64,000 nucleotides of DNA from JANQEA01 sp964466035 (GCA_964466035.1 CAYXLR010000001.1:186001-250000), one strand, 5' to 3'; shown: positions 9,194 to 17,232, counted from the stretch's first letter. Made by a program: numbers and translations. Notes: generated by a model not told the origin, from the sequence alone.

Positions 9194-9760
9194 ATGAAGG
9201 ACAGGCCGAGCGGGCTTCAGCCGGTCGAGGTTTCAGCTGCAGCGCTGTTCGCCGACGCGTTGGCGCACTGCGCGAAGCGAACCGGTCAAGATCCGGACAC
9301 CGTGCTCGAGCGGCTGCGGGCGGGGGACCCGGAAGCGCACGGGACGTTCCGCTACGCCCTCGCCAAGGGACTCGGCGAGTACCTCGGAAGCCTCAGCGTC
9401 GCGTTCCGCGCGGTGTACGTGTACGGAAGCGCGATGGGAGAAGCCTCTTCGCCGTGCTCGGACATCGACATCATCCTCGAGCTCGACCGCCCCACCGATT
9501 GCGTCGATCGGCTGATCAGGGGGCTGGACATCGCGTTGGTGACGCAATTCCGGACGCTGTTTCCGTGGGCGCGGGAGCTGACTTCGTTGCTCGACGTCCG
9601 GACGGTGGGCGATCGGACGGGCAGGACGGGAGACCGCTTCAAGGCGGGCCTCTCAGGCGTGGGGACGTTCCCGGTTTGTCTCTGGCGCGTCCCTCCCGAG
9701 AACGGGGGGACCGTCGACGGGAAGGGCCCCCGGAAGCCTCGACCGGTCAGCGCGCATTGA
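9194..9760 (+). CDS. nucleotidyltransferase-domain protein (MNT/pol-beta fold) linked to gdh2
   Basis: Protein of 188 residues. The minimal nucleotidyltransferase signature is clear: YGSAMGEASSPCSDIDIIL near 76-94, which is GS-x10-DxD. An alpha-helical N-terminus (1-65) precedes it and a basic, Gly/Pro-rich tail follows. It starts nine bases after gdh2 with a weak GGGAAAGGG site. No HEPN partner is adjacent, unlike the MNT gene at 21406. Its last 14 bases overlap the convergent phosphoesterase gene. Function unknown; transfer of a nucleotide to a protein or RNA is inferred from the fold only. Confidence 0.78.
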   Translation: MKDRPSGLQPVEVSAAALFADALAHCAKRTGQDPDTVLERLRAGDPEAHGTFRYALAKGLGEYLGSLSVAFRAVYVYGSAMGEASSPCSDIDIILELDRPTDCVDRLIRGLDIALVTQFRTLFPWARELTSLLDVRTVGDRTGRTGDRFKAGLSGVGTFPVCLWRVPPENGGTVDGKGPRKPRPVSAH

Positions 9761-10703
9761 TGAAGAACTGCTTCATCCGCTGGGGATCGTAGACGTCGAA
9801 TTGCACCAGGCTCAGCACGTCGATGTGGCTCTGGCTCCCGGGGTTGACGCACGGCGTCTTCCCGAGGCGGGTGCGGTAGTTGCCGAGAACGACCGACTCG
9901 TGGCAGTGTCCGCACAGGACGAGGTACGGCTGCGCACGCTCGATGAACCGCCGGATCTCCGAGCTTCCGACGTGGGCGGGAAGAGAGAGGTACCTGTAGG
10001 CCCCCCCCGGCGGGACCCAATCGAGCGGCGTATCGTACGGGGGGGAATGGAACAGGTGGATCGTACGCTCGGGGACGTAGTCGATCGGATCGCCCGTCGT
10101 CCTCAAGTACTCCTCGAAATCGGCGAGGTCGTCGGCGATCGTCCCGCGTCCCACTTCGTCGACGGTCCGGATGCCCATCGCGAAGATGTCGGCGCACGGA
10201 TCGGTCCCCGGCGGTCGTAGTTCGGCGTGATTCTCGAACTTCACCCAGTCCATGAGGAGACCGGCGCCGGGAGGAACGAACGGGTAGCCGACGACGCGGA
10301 GCAGCGGGACCTCGGTCGGAAAGAAGGAATGCATCTGGCGCGAATCCTTCAGCTCCACGCTGCGGTCGTTGACGAGGTGGAAGTTGGCCGTCGCGTCGTC
10401 GAAGTCACGCAGAAGCCCCTCGACGGCGCGGCAATCGTCGTTGCCCTGGATCGCGTAGACGTGGGTCAGCCGATGGCCGTGGAAGAAGCTCTCGAGCAGC
10501 GGGATGAGCTCGCGGCGGAGGAACCCCGCCTGGCGGTCGACGAGATCGGCCGCCGGGTTCTTCTCCGAGGTGCGAAGACCTCCGCCGGGCGCCAGATCCC
10601 CGGCGATGAAGATCGAGGAGATCCGCCACACGTCGGCCACGCGGAGCAGCAGCTCGTACAGGGGAAGGTTCCCGTGGAGATCGCTGACCGCAAGCGCGTG
10701 CAT
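9747..10703 (-). CDS. calcineurin-like metallophosphoesterase
   Basis: Predicted binuclear-metal phosphoesterase of 318 residues. Motifs appear in the usual order: SDLHGN near residues 7-12, GDLAPGG near 36, GNDD near 88, a HSPPYD segment near 215, and CGHCHES near 262. The NPGS motif near 286 is typical of the clade. Substrate unknown. Its start codon lies nine bases from a good promoter, so the mRNA is nearly leaderless. The 3' end overlaps the nucleotidyltransferase gene by 14 bases. Confidence 0.88.
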   Translation of the reverse strand: MHALAVSDLHGNLPLYELLLRVADVWRISSIFIAGDLAPGGGLRTSEKNPAADLVDRQAGFLRRELIPLLESFFHGHRLTHVYAIQGNDDCRAVEGLLRDFDDATANFHLVNDRSVELKDSRQMHSFFPTEVPLLRVVGYPFVPPGAGLLMDWVKFENHAELRPPGTDPCADIFAMGIRTVDEVGRGTIADDLADFEEYLRTTGDPIDYVPERTIHLFHSPPYDTPLDWVPPGGAYRYLSLPAHVGSSEIRRFIERAQPYLVLCGHCHESVVLGNYRTRLGKTPCVNPGSQSHIDVLSLVQFDVYDPQRMKQFFINAR

Positions 10704-10712
10704 GCCGTCGCA

Positions 10713-10740
10713 AGGGTATCTCCGGGGAGGGTCTTGTCAA
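10713..10740 (-). promoter_or_regulatory. promoter of the metallophosphoesterase gene, leaderless type
   Basis: Read on the minus strand: TTGACA (10740-10735), 16-base spacer, TACCCT (10718-10713), then nine bases to the ATG at 10703. The start point would fall within a couple of bases of the start codon. Confidence 0.7.
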
Positions 10741-10804
10741 GCGATTCGGCGGTAGGGACGGGGCCGCGCTGGTCGGCCTGACCGGCTCGGGCTAGACTCG
10801 GTCC

Positions 10805-11253
10805 ATGCGCGGAGAAGGGTTCACCGTCCTGGTGGCCTCCCATTCGGTCGAGCACGTCCTCAACGCGGTGATGCAGCGGGACTTCGGCACCGGCCGGAGC
10901 GTCGAGACGCATTTCGGGGCGAAGAAGACGAAGGTGGACTACCGCGTGCCTCGGCCTCTCGGTGAGGACGATCTGCGTGCGATCGAGGTGGCGGTCAACG
11001 CGGAGATCGCGAAGGATCATCCCGTCACCTCCTTCGTCGTCTCCCGCGCCGAGGCCGAGCGCCGGTACGACCTGAGCGAGGTCCCCGCCGACGCGGAGGC
11101 GATCCGCATCGTGAAGATCGGCGACCTCGACGCGATCCCGTGCATCGGCGAGCACGTCGAGCGGACGTCGCAGATCGGTCGGTTCGAGATCCGAAGCGCC
11201 GAGATGAGAGGCGACGATCGGATTCGGATACGCTTTCGGCTCCTCCCGAATGA
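10805..11253 (+). CDS. AlaX-type alanyl-tRNA editing protein, 3' end probably frameshifted
   Basis: Free-standing trans-editing domain that clears mischarged Ser/Gly-tRNA(Ala). Both zinc-binding motifs are intact: HSVEH near residues 14-18 (HxxxH) and CIGEH near 115-119 (CxxxH), followed by TSQIGRFEI. TAGACT (10793-10798) lies six bases before the ATG, which indicates leaderless expression. Homology ends near residue 148 (RIRIRFRL). In the frame as given there is no stop until 12163, across the whole opposite-strand kinase gene. A single extra C in the CCC run at 11245-11247 would give LLPE and the stop TGA at 11251-11253, which I take as the real end. Confidence 0.75.
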
Positions 11254-11272
11254 GGAAGGGCGACGCGTGAGG

Positions 11273-12061
11273 CTACAGCTCCGCCCGCCGGTATCGCTCC
11301 CACAGGTCGTGCGCCAGGTTGATCGGATCGCTCCTCACCCCGTGCCGGGTGAAGAACGCGCAGACGTTCTCGACGTCGCGCGTCAGCAGCTCGAACGCGC
11401 TCCGGTTGAATCGGACGTCGACCGCCTGCGGCAGATCGATGAGCCACGGCCGCCCCTTCCAGACGAGGACGTTGTACGGCGACAGGTCTCCGTGGACGAG
11501 GTTCTCCTGCAGCAGGATCTCGACGTTTTCCAGCACTCGGTCGAACAGCGACTTCGCCCGATTCGGGTCGAGCTCGATTCCGTTCAGATGCGGGGCCGGC
11601 CCCGCGCCGTTGCCGATGAACTCCATCAGAACGACGGACCCGCACAGCGCGAACGGTCGCGGGACGTCGGCGCGAGCGGCGACGAGCCGACTCAACGCCT
11701 CGTACTCGGCGTGCGTCCACGCCCCGGCCAGCGCTCGGCGGCCGAAGTCGGTTCCCCGGTTGATCGCCCGCAAGGTCCGCGACTTCATCGTTCGCTCGCG
11801 CCCCTCGAAGTAGGCGCCGGCCCGTCGGTACGCATGCGCTGCGTGCTCCCGATAGACCTTCGCCGCGAGGAACTTCCGGTTCGTCGACGGGTGAGCGCGA
11901 CAGCAGTAGACGGTCGCCTCCTTCCCGCTGGCCAGCTTGGCATGAATCCGCGTGATCAGTCCCTGCCGGGCGAACGCGTCCAGCTCGGGGACGCCAAGCG
12001 CCTTTTCGTCGGCGAGCAGGGTGTCGGTCGGATCGATCCGATCCTCCGAAGCATGATGCAA
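11273..12061 (-). CDS. RIO-family serine/threonine protein kinase
   Basis: Atypical kinase of 262 residues. Visible are the flexible nucleotide loop with GKEATVY near 47, the catalytic loop HGDLSPYNVLVW near 190, and the metal-binding IDLPQAVD near 209, in which the Asp replaces the usual DFG. The N-terminal region (LDAFARQGLITRIHAKLASG) matches the RIO1 winged-helix/linker part. RIO1 matures small ribosomal subunits in archaea and eukaryotes; the bacterial role is poorly known. AAGGAGG precedes the ATG. It is convergent with the AlaX gene, whose frame runs through it antisense. Confidence 0.9.
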   Translation of the reverse strand: MHHASEDRIDPTDTLLADEKALGVPELDAFARQGLITRIHAKLASGKEATVYCCRAHPSTNRKFLAAKVYREHAAHAYRRAGAYFEGRERTMKSRTLRAINRGTDFGRRALAGAWTHAEYEALSRLVAARADVPRPFALCGSVVLMEFIGNGAGPAPHLNGIELDPNRAKSLFDRVLENVEILLQENLVHGDLSPYNVLVWKGRPWLIDLPQAVDVRFNRSAFELLTRDVENVCAFFTRHGVRSDPINLAHDLWERYRRAEL

Positions 12062-12378
12062 GGGGGCCTCCTTCGTCGTGAGACAGTTGATTCGAGCTTT
12101 CGCGTCGTGCGCTGCCTCGCGGCAAAGGGGTGGAAATCGATCTACCGGTGGCGAATGCCTTGAACTAGAGCGCGTCCACGGAGGCAGCGGGCTTGACGTT
12201 TCGTCCGACGGTCACTGCGTACCTCCGTTTCACTCGGTTCGCGCCACGTGAGGTGGCTTGGACGCCGACCGCGCGAGGGTAGCGGCCTCGCGAAGGACTG
12301 TCAAGGGAGACGATGCCGAGACGTGGCTTTGCGACCCTCGTGCGACCGCGCGACGCGCGATCGAAACGGAGGGATTCC
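12062..12378. other. divergent intergenic region between the RIO kinase and DJ-1-like genes
   Basis: About 317 bases. It holds the kinase ribosome site near 12067-12074 and, on the + strand, a TTGACG at 12193-12198 without a convincing -10 partner. GAGGG just before 12379 serves the DJ-1-like gene. No RNA gene or small ORF could be supported. Confidence 0.45.
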
Positions 12379-12963
12379 ATGCCCGCGAAGGGAAACGACC
12401 GCCCGATCCGGATGCTCCTCCTGTTCGGGGACCTGTACGGAGCGAACTGCACATCGGACCAGAAGAAGCTGTCGATCGTCACGAAGTACCGCCGCTACGG
12501 CTGGGAACTGACCTTGGCCGGTGCAGAGCGGACGGTCAAACCCTGCCCGTTCGCGCAGCAGCACGGGGCCGAGCCGCTGGAGATGGATTGCACGATCGAT
12601 GAGCTCGGCGACGTGACCGAGTACGACGGGATCTCGGTGATGCCCGGTCCGGCGCACCGCGGCCTGATCGACTCCCCGGCGGCGATGGAGACGATCCGGC
12701 GGGCGGCCGACGAAGGGCTCATCGTCAGCGGCTGGTGCCGCGGCGTCCGCGTTCTCGCGGCGGCGGACGTCCTGCGCGGGAAGCAAGTCGTGGGGCACAC
12801 GGACGACAAGGACGCGATCGAGCAGGCCGGCGGCCAGTTCGTCGGACAAGACCACCCCCCGGTGATCGACGGGAACCTGGTGACCGGCGCCCGGTGCTAC
12901 TACTATCGCGCCAAGAACGCGGAGGCGATCCGGAAGGCGATGGCCGACCGGTCGGGCAGCTAG
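12379..12963 (+). CDS. DJ-1/PfpI-superfamily protein
   Basis: Class I glutamine-amidotransferase-like fold, 194 residues. The N-terminal strand RMLLLFGDLYG and the nucleophile elbow SGWCRGVRVLA (Cys near residue 119) are present, followed by a GHTDDKDAIEQAGG segment typical of the family, where the enzyme normally changes to a second strand-loop. The closing DGNLVTGA motif is also family-like. Members include deglycase/glyoxalase-like and protease-like proteins; the exact activity cannot be assigned. ATG 12379 is chosen because GGAGGG lies seven bases upstream. Confidence 0.85.
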   Translation: MPAKGNDRPIRMLLLFGDLYGANCTSDQKKLSIVTKYRRYGWELTLAGAERTVKPCPFAQQHGAEPLEMDCTIDELGDVTEYDGISVMPGPAHRGLIDSPAAMETIRRAADEGLIVSGWCRGVRVLAAADVLRGKQVVGHTDDKDAIEQAGGQFVGQDHPPVIDGNLVTGARCYYYRAKNAEAIRKAMADRSGS

Positions 12964-13009
12964 TGGATAGACTCTGGCCGGGCACGATGCTGGGATCAGG
13001 AGGGGACCG

Positions 13010-13585
13010 ATGAACACGATCGAGGCGATCGCGGCGAGGCGGAGCATCCGCGCGTTCAAGGACGAGGAGCTGCCCGAAGAGGCGGTGACGAAGATCCTGA
13101 CCGCCGCGTCGCAGGCGCCGTCGGGAAAGAACCGGCAGCCGTGGCGGTTCGTGGTGATCCGGGGGGAGAAGCGGGCCGAGATGGTCGGCGTACTGCGCGA
13201 GGCGATTGCGGCGTTCAAGTCCCGCGGCGAGGACACCGGGAGCGCCGAATGGACGGCGAACGTCATGGAGCAGGCGCCGTTGACGGTCTTCGTCTTCAAC
13301 GCGCACGGCATCGATCCGTGGCTGGAGCATTCGACGGACCAGATCTTCCAGGAGCTCGTCGACGTCCAGTCGATCGGCGCCGCGATCGAGAACATGCTCC
13401 TCGCGGCGACCGACCTCGGGATCGGATCGCTCTGGATCGCCGACGTCCTGTGCGCGGTGACCGAGCTGAAGACGTGGCTGGAGGAGGACGGCCAGCTCGT
13501 CGCCGCGGTCTCGTTCGGCGTCCCGAACGAGAGCCCGGACGCGCGCCCGCGGAAGCCGTTCGATGAGATCGTTCGCTTCGCTTGA
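13010..13585 (+). CDS. nitroreductase-family FMN oxidoreductase
   Basis: Flavoenzyme of 191 residues. RRSIRAFKDEELPEE near residue 10 is the FMN-phosphate-binding start, and APSGKNRQPWRFVV near 36-49 is the second FMN contact. IGAAIENMLLAATDLGIGSLWI near 123-144 is the characteristic helix. AGGAGGGGACC precedes the ATG, and TAGACT lies upstream near 12966. Likely reduces quinones or nitro compounds with NAD(P)H; natural substrate unknown. It overlaps or abuts the nitrilase-family gene that follows. Confidence 0.92.
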   Translation: MNTIEAIAARRSIRAFKDEELPEEAVTKILTAASQAPSGKNRQPWRFVVIRGEKRAEMVGVLREAIAAFKSRGEDTGSAEWTANVMEQAPLTVFVFNAHGIDPWLEHSTDQIFQELVDVQSIGAAIENMLLAATDLGIGSLWIADVLCAVTELKTWLEEDGQLVAAVSFGVPNESPDARPRKPFDEIVRFA

Positions 13586-13595
13586 CGGTCGCGGC

Positions 13596-14453
13596 ATGAA
13601 GGGCTCCCGTCCCGACCGAACCCTCGCGCTCGTGACCGTCGCGATGACGCCGGACGCCGATCCGGCCGTCAGCCGCGAGCGGCTCGGGGCCATCGTTCGG
13701 CGAATCGTGGGCGAGCGCCCCGACGTCCGGCTCATCCTGTTCGGCGAAGTGATCCTCGGCTGGTTCTACAAGAAGGGCGAGACAGCAGCGTATCACGGGC
13801 GGATCGCCGAGACGATCCCCGGGCCGTCGACCGAATTCGTCGCCGGCTTGGCGAAGGAACACGAGGTCTACCTTTCCTTCGGGATGACGGAAAGGCGTGA
13901 CGAGAAGCTGCACAACACGCAGCTTCTCGTCGATCCGGCCGGCGAGATCATCGCTGTCCACCGCAAGTTCTGGATCCGGAACCGCGTCTTTGCGCCGGCC
14001 GAGCGGCGGTTTACGATTGCCGACGTCGACGGGGCGAAGGCGGCGATCCTCATCTGCGCCGACGCCCGGAGCCTCTGGCTGCTTCGCGCGATCCGGCGGG
14101 CGCGGCCGGACGTCGTGCTCGCCAGCCTCGCCGACTACGGAATCAACTTGCGGATGAACCAGATGATCGGAACCTTCTTTGACGCGTGGACGGTGGTCGC
14201 CAACCGGTACGGCGAAGAGCCCCCCATCACCTGGCACGGGCTGATCACGATCACCGACCGGCTCGGCCGGCTCCGGGCGCACGGGATCGAGAAGGAGCAG
14301 TACCTCTACCACCGGATCCCGATCGTCCGCGACGGTGGGATGCGAAGGCGTCTCCGGCGCCTTCTCGCCGCAGGTCGGTTTCTGGTCTTGGTCGTCGCGC
14401 TCCTGGGCGGGAGTGTCGCGACGAAGCTCCGACGAAGGCGGCCCTCCCGGTGA
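13596..14453 (+). CDS. carbon-nitrogen hydrolase (nitrilase superfamily) with a C-terminal membrane anchor
   Basis: Amidase-type enzyme. The E-K-C triad can be placed: Glu in LFGEVILG near residue 48, Lys in HRKFWI near 120, Cys in LICADARS near 155. A single hydrophobic helix (RFLVLVVALLGGSVA) near the end followed by Arg/Lys suggests anchoring in the inner membrane, which is unusual for the family. The ATG at 13596 matches the start of the fold; an upstream ATG at 13563 would overlap the nitroreductase by 23 bases. Substrate unknown. Confidence 0.83.
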   Translation: MKGSRPDRTLALVTVAMTPDADPAVSRERLGAIVRRIVGERPDVRLILFGEVILGWFYKKGETAAYHGRIAETIPGPSTEFVAGLAKEHEVYLSFGMTERRDEKLHNTQLLVDPAGEIIAVHRKFWIRNRVFAPAERRFTIADVDGAKAAILICADARSLWLLRAIRRARPDVVLASLADYGINLRMNQMIGTFFDAWTVVANRYGEEPPITWHGLITITDRLGRLRAHGIEKEQYLYHRIPIVRDGGMRRRLRRLLAAGRFLVLVVALLGGSVATKLRRRRPSR

Positions 14454-14519
14454 GACAGGCGCCGTTGGACCGGGCGGCGTTCGGCGGTACGATGCGGACA
14501 CGACACCGGGGGTGAGACG

Positions 14520-15005
14520 ATGCGAAGCGTGACCTTTGCTTGTGTTCTTCTTCTGGCCTTTGTCGTTGCCGTTACGGCGCAGGAAGCCGCAACGCCCGAG
14601 GAGGGCCTCAACCTGTCCACCGATCGCACGCTCGGCGTCGGGATGCAGCTCGACTTCCCGTTCGGCGGTCTGCTCTCCGGCCGGTACTGGTTCTCGCCCG
14701 ATCTCGCCGGAGAGGCGATCCTCTTCCTCTGGGGCGACGCCGGCGAGGTCGAAGGGACGATCACCGGGCGGGCGCTCTACCGGATCGCCGATCGACCGGC
14801 CGTCGACTTCTACGGCGCGGTCGGCGCGTCGGTCCCGATCACGCCGTACGGGTGGGACACGGTCTACCTCTCCGCGGCCGGCGGGATCGAGTTCGGCTTC
14901 CGATCGGCCCCGAGCCTGGCCTGGAACATCGAGTTCGGGATCGCCTACTCCACCGACGGCGAGCTGTCGATGGTCTTCGGCACGGGGGTTCACTTCTACT
15001 TCTAG
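14520..15005 (+). CDS. small outer-membrane beta-barrel-like protein
   Basis: Protein of 161 residues with a signal peptide (hydrophobic stretch about 4-18, cleavage likely after VTA near residue 20). The rest alternates short amphipathic strands such as GVGMQLDFPFGGLLSGRYWF and ends in HFYF, an aromatic C-terminus expected of outer-membrane barrels. A GGGGTGAG ribosome site precedes the ATG. No family recognised. It supports a diderm envelope. The 3' end overlaps the opposite-strand lipoprotein by four bases. Confidence 0.75.
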   Translation: MRSVTFACVLLLAFVVAVTAQEAATPEEGLNLSTDRTLGVGMQLDFPFGGLLSGRYWFSPDLAGEAILFLWGDAGEVEGTITGRALYRIADRPAVDFYGAVGASVPITPYGWDTVYLSAAGGIEFGFRSAPSLAWNIEFGIAYSTDGELSMVFGTGVHFYF

Positions 15006-15121
15006 TCGCGACGGAACGGCGCGGCGACGTCGAGCAATCCGGTCAGCCCACAGCCCGACAGAGCGAGCGCGAGCCCGATCACTGGGATCGTCCATTTCAG
15101 GCCTTTGGTCGTGGTCTTCAT
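15002..15121 (-). CDS. very small lipoprotein, 39 residues
   Basis: Starts MKTTTKGLK, followed by a hydrophobic stretch and the lipobox LSGC near residues 22-25. Only about 14 residues would remain after lipidation, like the entericidin class of tiny lipoproteins, although no homology is claimed. AAGGAGGAACTAAGAGGAAC lies just upstream of the ATG and contains a tandem copy of the AGAGGAACTAAG-like unit. The gene is convergent with the barrel gene and shares its last four bases. Confidence 0.6.
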   Translation of the reverse strand: MKTTTKGLKWTIPVIGLALALSGCGLTGLLDVAAPFRRD

Positions 15122-15309
15122 CTTAGTTCCTCTTAGTTCCTCCTTCGAATGGAGATAGGCGGAGGGTAGGAGAGGCAGATGAATCCGCGGATCGGACACG
15201 CTCTCAAGAGCATACGTATTAGTCGCTGCGGCAGCGCACCTGAAGACATCCGGATGGTCCGATTGGGTCCGATTGGACCCGCACCTGACGGATGAACTAG
15301 ATCGGACGG

Positions 15310-15315
15310 TATACT
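15310..15315 (+). promoter_or_regulatory. -10 box of darT, leaderless type
   Basis: TATACT ends six bases before the ATG at 15322, so transcription would begin at or next to the start codon. The -35 is poor (TGACGG near 15286), which fits a weak toxin-antitoxin promoter. Confidence 0.5.
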
Positions 15316-15321
15316 CGGTTC

Positions 15322-15987
15322 ATGAACAGGTCGATGGCGCTGAAACGCCTTCTTATACCTGAACGGGCTCTGGTTTTTCGCCTTACTCACATCGAGAACA
15401 TCCCCTGGATACTAGAGAACGGGTTGTGGTGTCCCAGTGCTGGGAAGATCGACCCTGCCTTTCATCAGATTGGCAAACCAGACCTGATCGAGAGACGGCG
15501 GACGCGGGACGTCAACGTGTCGCCCTTCGGCACTCTGAGCGACTACGTGCCCTTCTACTTCACGCCCAAGTCAATTATGCAGAACATGATCGTTACAGGC
15601 TATGGTGGCGTTCCGATGGAGGATCCCGAAAGCCTTGTGTTTCTTGTGGCCTCTCTACGGGAACTTGCACGTGATGGGTACCAAGTTCTGTTCACTAACG
15701 CCCATGCGGTTCCGAAACCGAGCAAGTATAGCAGCAACCTCGCGGACCTTGAGAGCTACATCGACTGGGAGTTGTTGCGCTACTGCGACTTCAGTACTGA
15801 TCCTAACGACCCGGACAAGAAGTCGCGATACCAGGCGGAAGCACTGGTCCACAGGCACGTACGTTTCGCGTCGCTCCTGGGCATCGCATGTCGGGACCAA
15901 GCTTCGAAGTCTCGCCTTAAAGAGGAGTTGGACTCGCGTGAAATGGACTGTAGACTCGAGATACGGAAAGGGTGGTACTTCAAGTGA
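15322..15987 (+). CDS. darT: DarT-type DNA ADP-ribosyltransferase toxin
   Basis: Toxin that uses NAD+ to ADP-ribosylate thymidine in single-stranded DNA. The 221 residues match the DUF4433/DarT pattern: VFRLTHIENIPWILENGL near 19-36 (NAD-binding His), a loop with VSPFGTLSDYVPFYFTP near 66-82, and RYQAEALVHRH near 174-184 with the expected catalytic Glu. It overlaps darG by four bases (GTGA), as in characterised darTG operons. GC is lower than in the core genes around it, consistent with transfer. Role in phage defence is known for the family and inferred here. Confidence 0.93.
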   Translation: MNRSMALKRLLIPERALVFRLTHIENIPWILENGLWCPSAGKIDPAFHQIGKPDLIERRRTRDVNVSPFGTLSDYVPFYFTPKSIMQNMIVTGYGGVPMEDPESLVFLVASLRELARDGYQVLFTNAHAVPKPSKYSSNLADLESYIDWELLRYCDFSTDPNDPDKKSRYQAEALVHRHVRFASLLGIACRDQASKSRLKEELDSREMDCRLEIRKGWYFK

Positions 15988-17063
15988 TCTGCTACGTAAG
16001 GGGCAACCTCATTGAGGCTGACGTAGATGCCTTGGTCAACACCGTCAACGAGGTTGGCGTCATGGGCAAAGGCATAGCGCTGCAGTTCAAGGAGGCCTTC
16101 CCGGGCAACTTCGCTGTATATGCTGAGGCTGCGAATCACGAGCAGATTCGAGTAGGCAAGATGTTCGTGTATAGGAACGAGCAGCTTGGTGGTCCCAAGT
16201 GGATCATCAACTTCCCCACCAAGAGACACTGGAAAGGATCATCTCAGATCGAGTGGATTCGAGATGGTCTCACCGACCTCGCCAAGGTTATCCGAGAACT
16301 GGGGATCGGTACGATAGCCCTTCCTCCCTTGGGGTGCGGCAACGGTCGGTTGGAGTGGAGAAGCGTGAGGCGTGAGATCGAAAGCGCACTTGGTGGCTTG
16401 GATGATGTTCAGGTTGTGGTCTACGTGCCAACAACCAAGTACTACGGCCGGAAGCGGCGCGACCCGTTCCGCGAACTGACTCCGGCGCGCGCGCTGATCG
16501 TCGAGGTTATCCGGAGGTACTCGGTTCTGGACACAGGGTGCACGATTCTGGAAGTTCAGAAGCTCGCGTGGTTCCTGAAACGGGCTGTAGATACCCTACA
16601 CCTACCTGACCCGCTGGAGTTGGAGTTCAAGGCCAACAAGTACGGACCGTATTCAGATCGACTCCGGCACCTTCTCGATGGCTTGGATGGGAGCTATTTG
16701 CATTGCGAAAGGAGACTTGCCGACGCCGGCCCACTAGATGAGATCGCTTTCGATGCATCCTACGCACCGGAGCTTGACCTCTATCTCAAACAGGATGAGG
16801 TTGCCTGCTATGAACCTGCGCTGGCACTAGCGACAGCAGTGATCAATGGATTCGAGTCACCTCTAGGCATGGAAGTGCTCAGCACAATTGACTGGTTGTT
16901 CACTCAGTTGAAGATCGAGAGAACACCAGAAAGCATACGTAGGGAGATCGGTGAGTGGCCTGGGGGTCGCCGCGCGGCGGAGAGGAAGCGGGCGTTGTTC
17001 GACGAGAGCATAGTGCGAATGGCAGTTGCGCAACTTGAGACGGAGCTTGTTGGGGCGCCCTAA
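15984..17063 (+). CDS. darG: DarG-type antitoxin, macrodomain plus C-terminal DarT-binding domain
   Basis: Antitoxin that removes ADP-ribose from DNA and binds the toxin. The N-terminal macrodomain (1-155) shows GNLIEADVDALVNTVNEVG, GKGIALQFK and LPPLGCGNGRLEW. The C-terminal half (about 165-359, from LTPARALIVEVIRRY) is the family's second domain. I place the start at GTG 15984, overlapping the darT stop, rather than at GTG 15972, because it puts the macrodomain's first strand at the N-terminus. Length of 359 residues fits DarG. Confidence 0.93.
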   Translation: MICYVRGNLIEADVDALVNTVNEVGVMGKGIALQFKEAFPGNFAVYAEAANHEQIRVGKMFVYRNEQLGGPKWIINFPTKRHWKGSSQIEWIRDGLTDLAKVIRELGIGTIALPPLGCGNGRLEWRSVRREIESALGGLDDVQVVVYVPTTKYYGRKRRDPFRELTPARALIVEVIRRYSVLDTGCTILEVQKLAWFLKRAVDTLHLPDPLELEFKANKYGPYSDRLRHLLDGLDGSYLHCERRLADAGPLDEIAFDASYAPELDLYLKQDEVACYEPALALATAVINGFESPLGMEVLSTIDWLFTQLKIERTPESIRREIGEWPGGRRAAERKRALFDESIVRMAVAQLETELVGAP

Positions 17064-17232
17064 GGACCAGGCACAACGCTCTCGCTGCACGCACAGCCGG
17101 TTTGCGCTTCGAGTGGCGGAACCTCTTAATCAATGTATCGCCCTATCTGCTAGTCCACTCGAGTCTGAGTTTCGGGGAATACAGCACGAGCCTTGCCAAT
17201 CCCGGCAGTCCTCCTCTTACTTTAGTGCGAAA

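Noticed and set aside
9194..9760. A second MNT/HEPN toxin-antitoxin pair
   Set aside because: There is no HEPN gene on either side; the downstream gene is a convergent phosphoesterase and the upstream one is gdh2.
10805..12163. A genuine 452-residue AlaX fusion protein
   Set aside because: Everything after about residue 150 is the complement of the RIO kinase gene and has shadow-frame composition.
15122..15321. A fourth copy of the oxidoreductase 3' end before darTG
   Set aside because: I looked for the GRHVVQVLCK-encoding stretch on both strands and did not find it. The left boundary of the darTG module therefore remains undefined.
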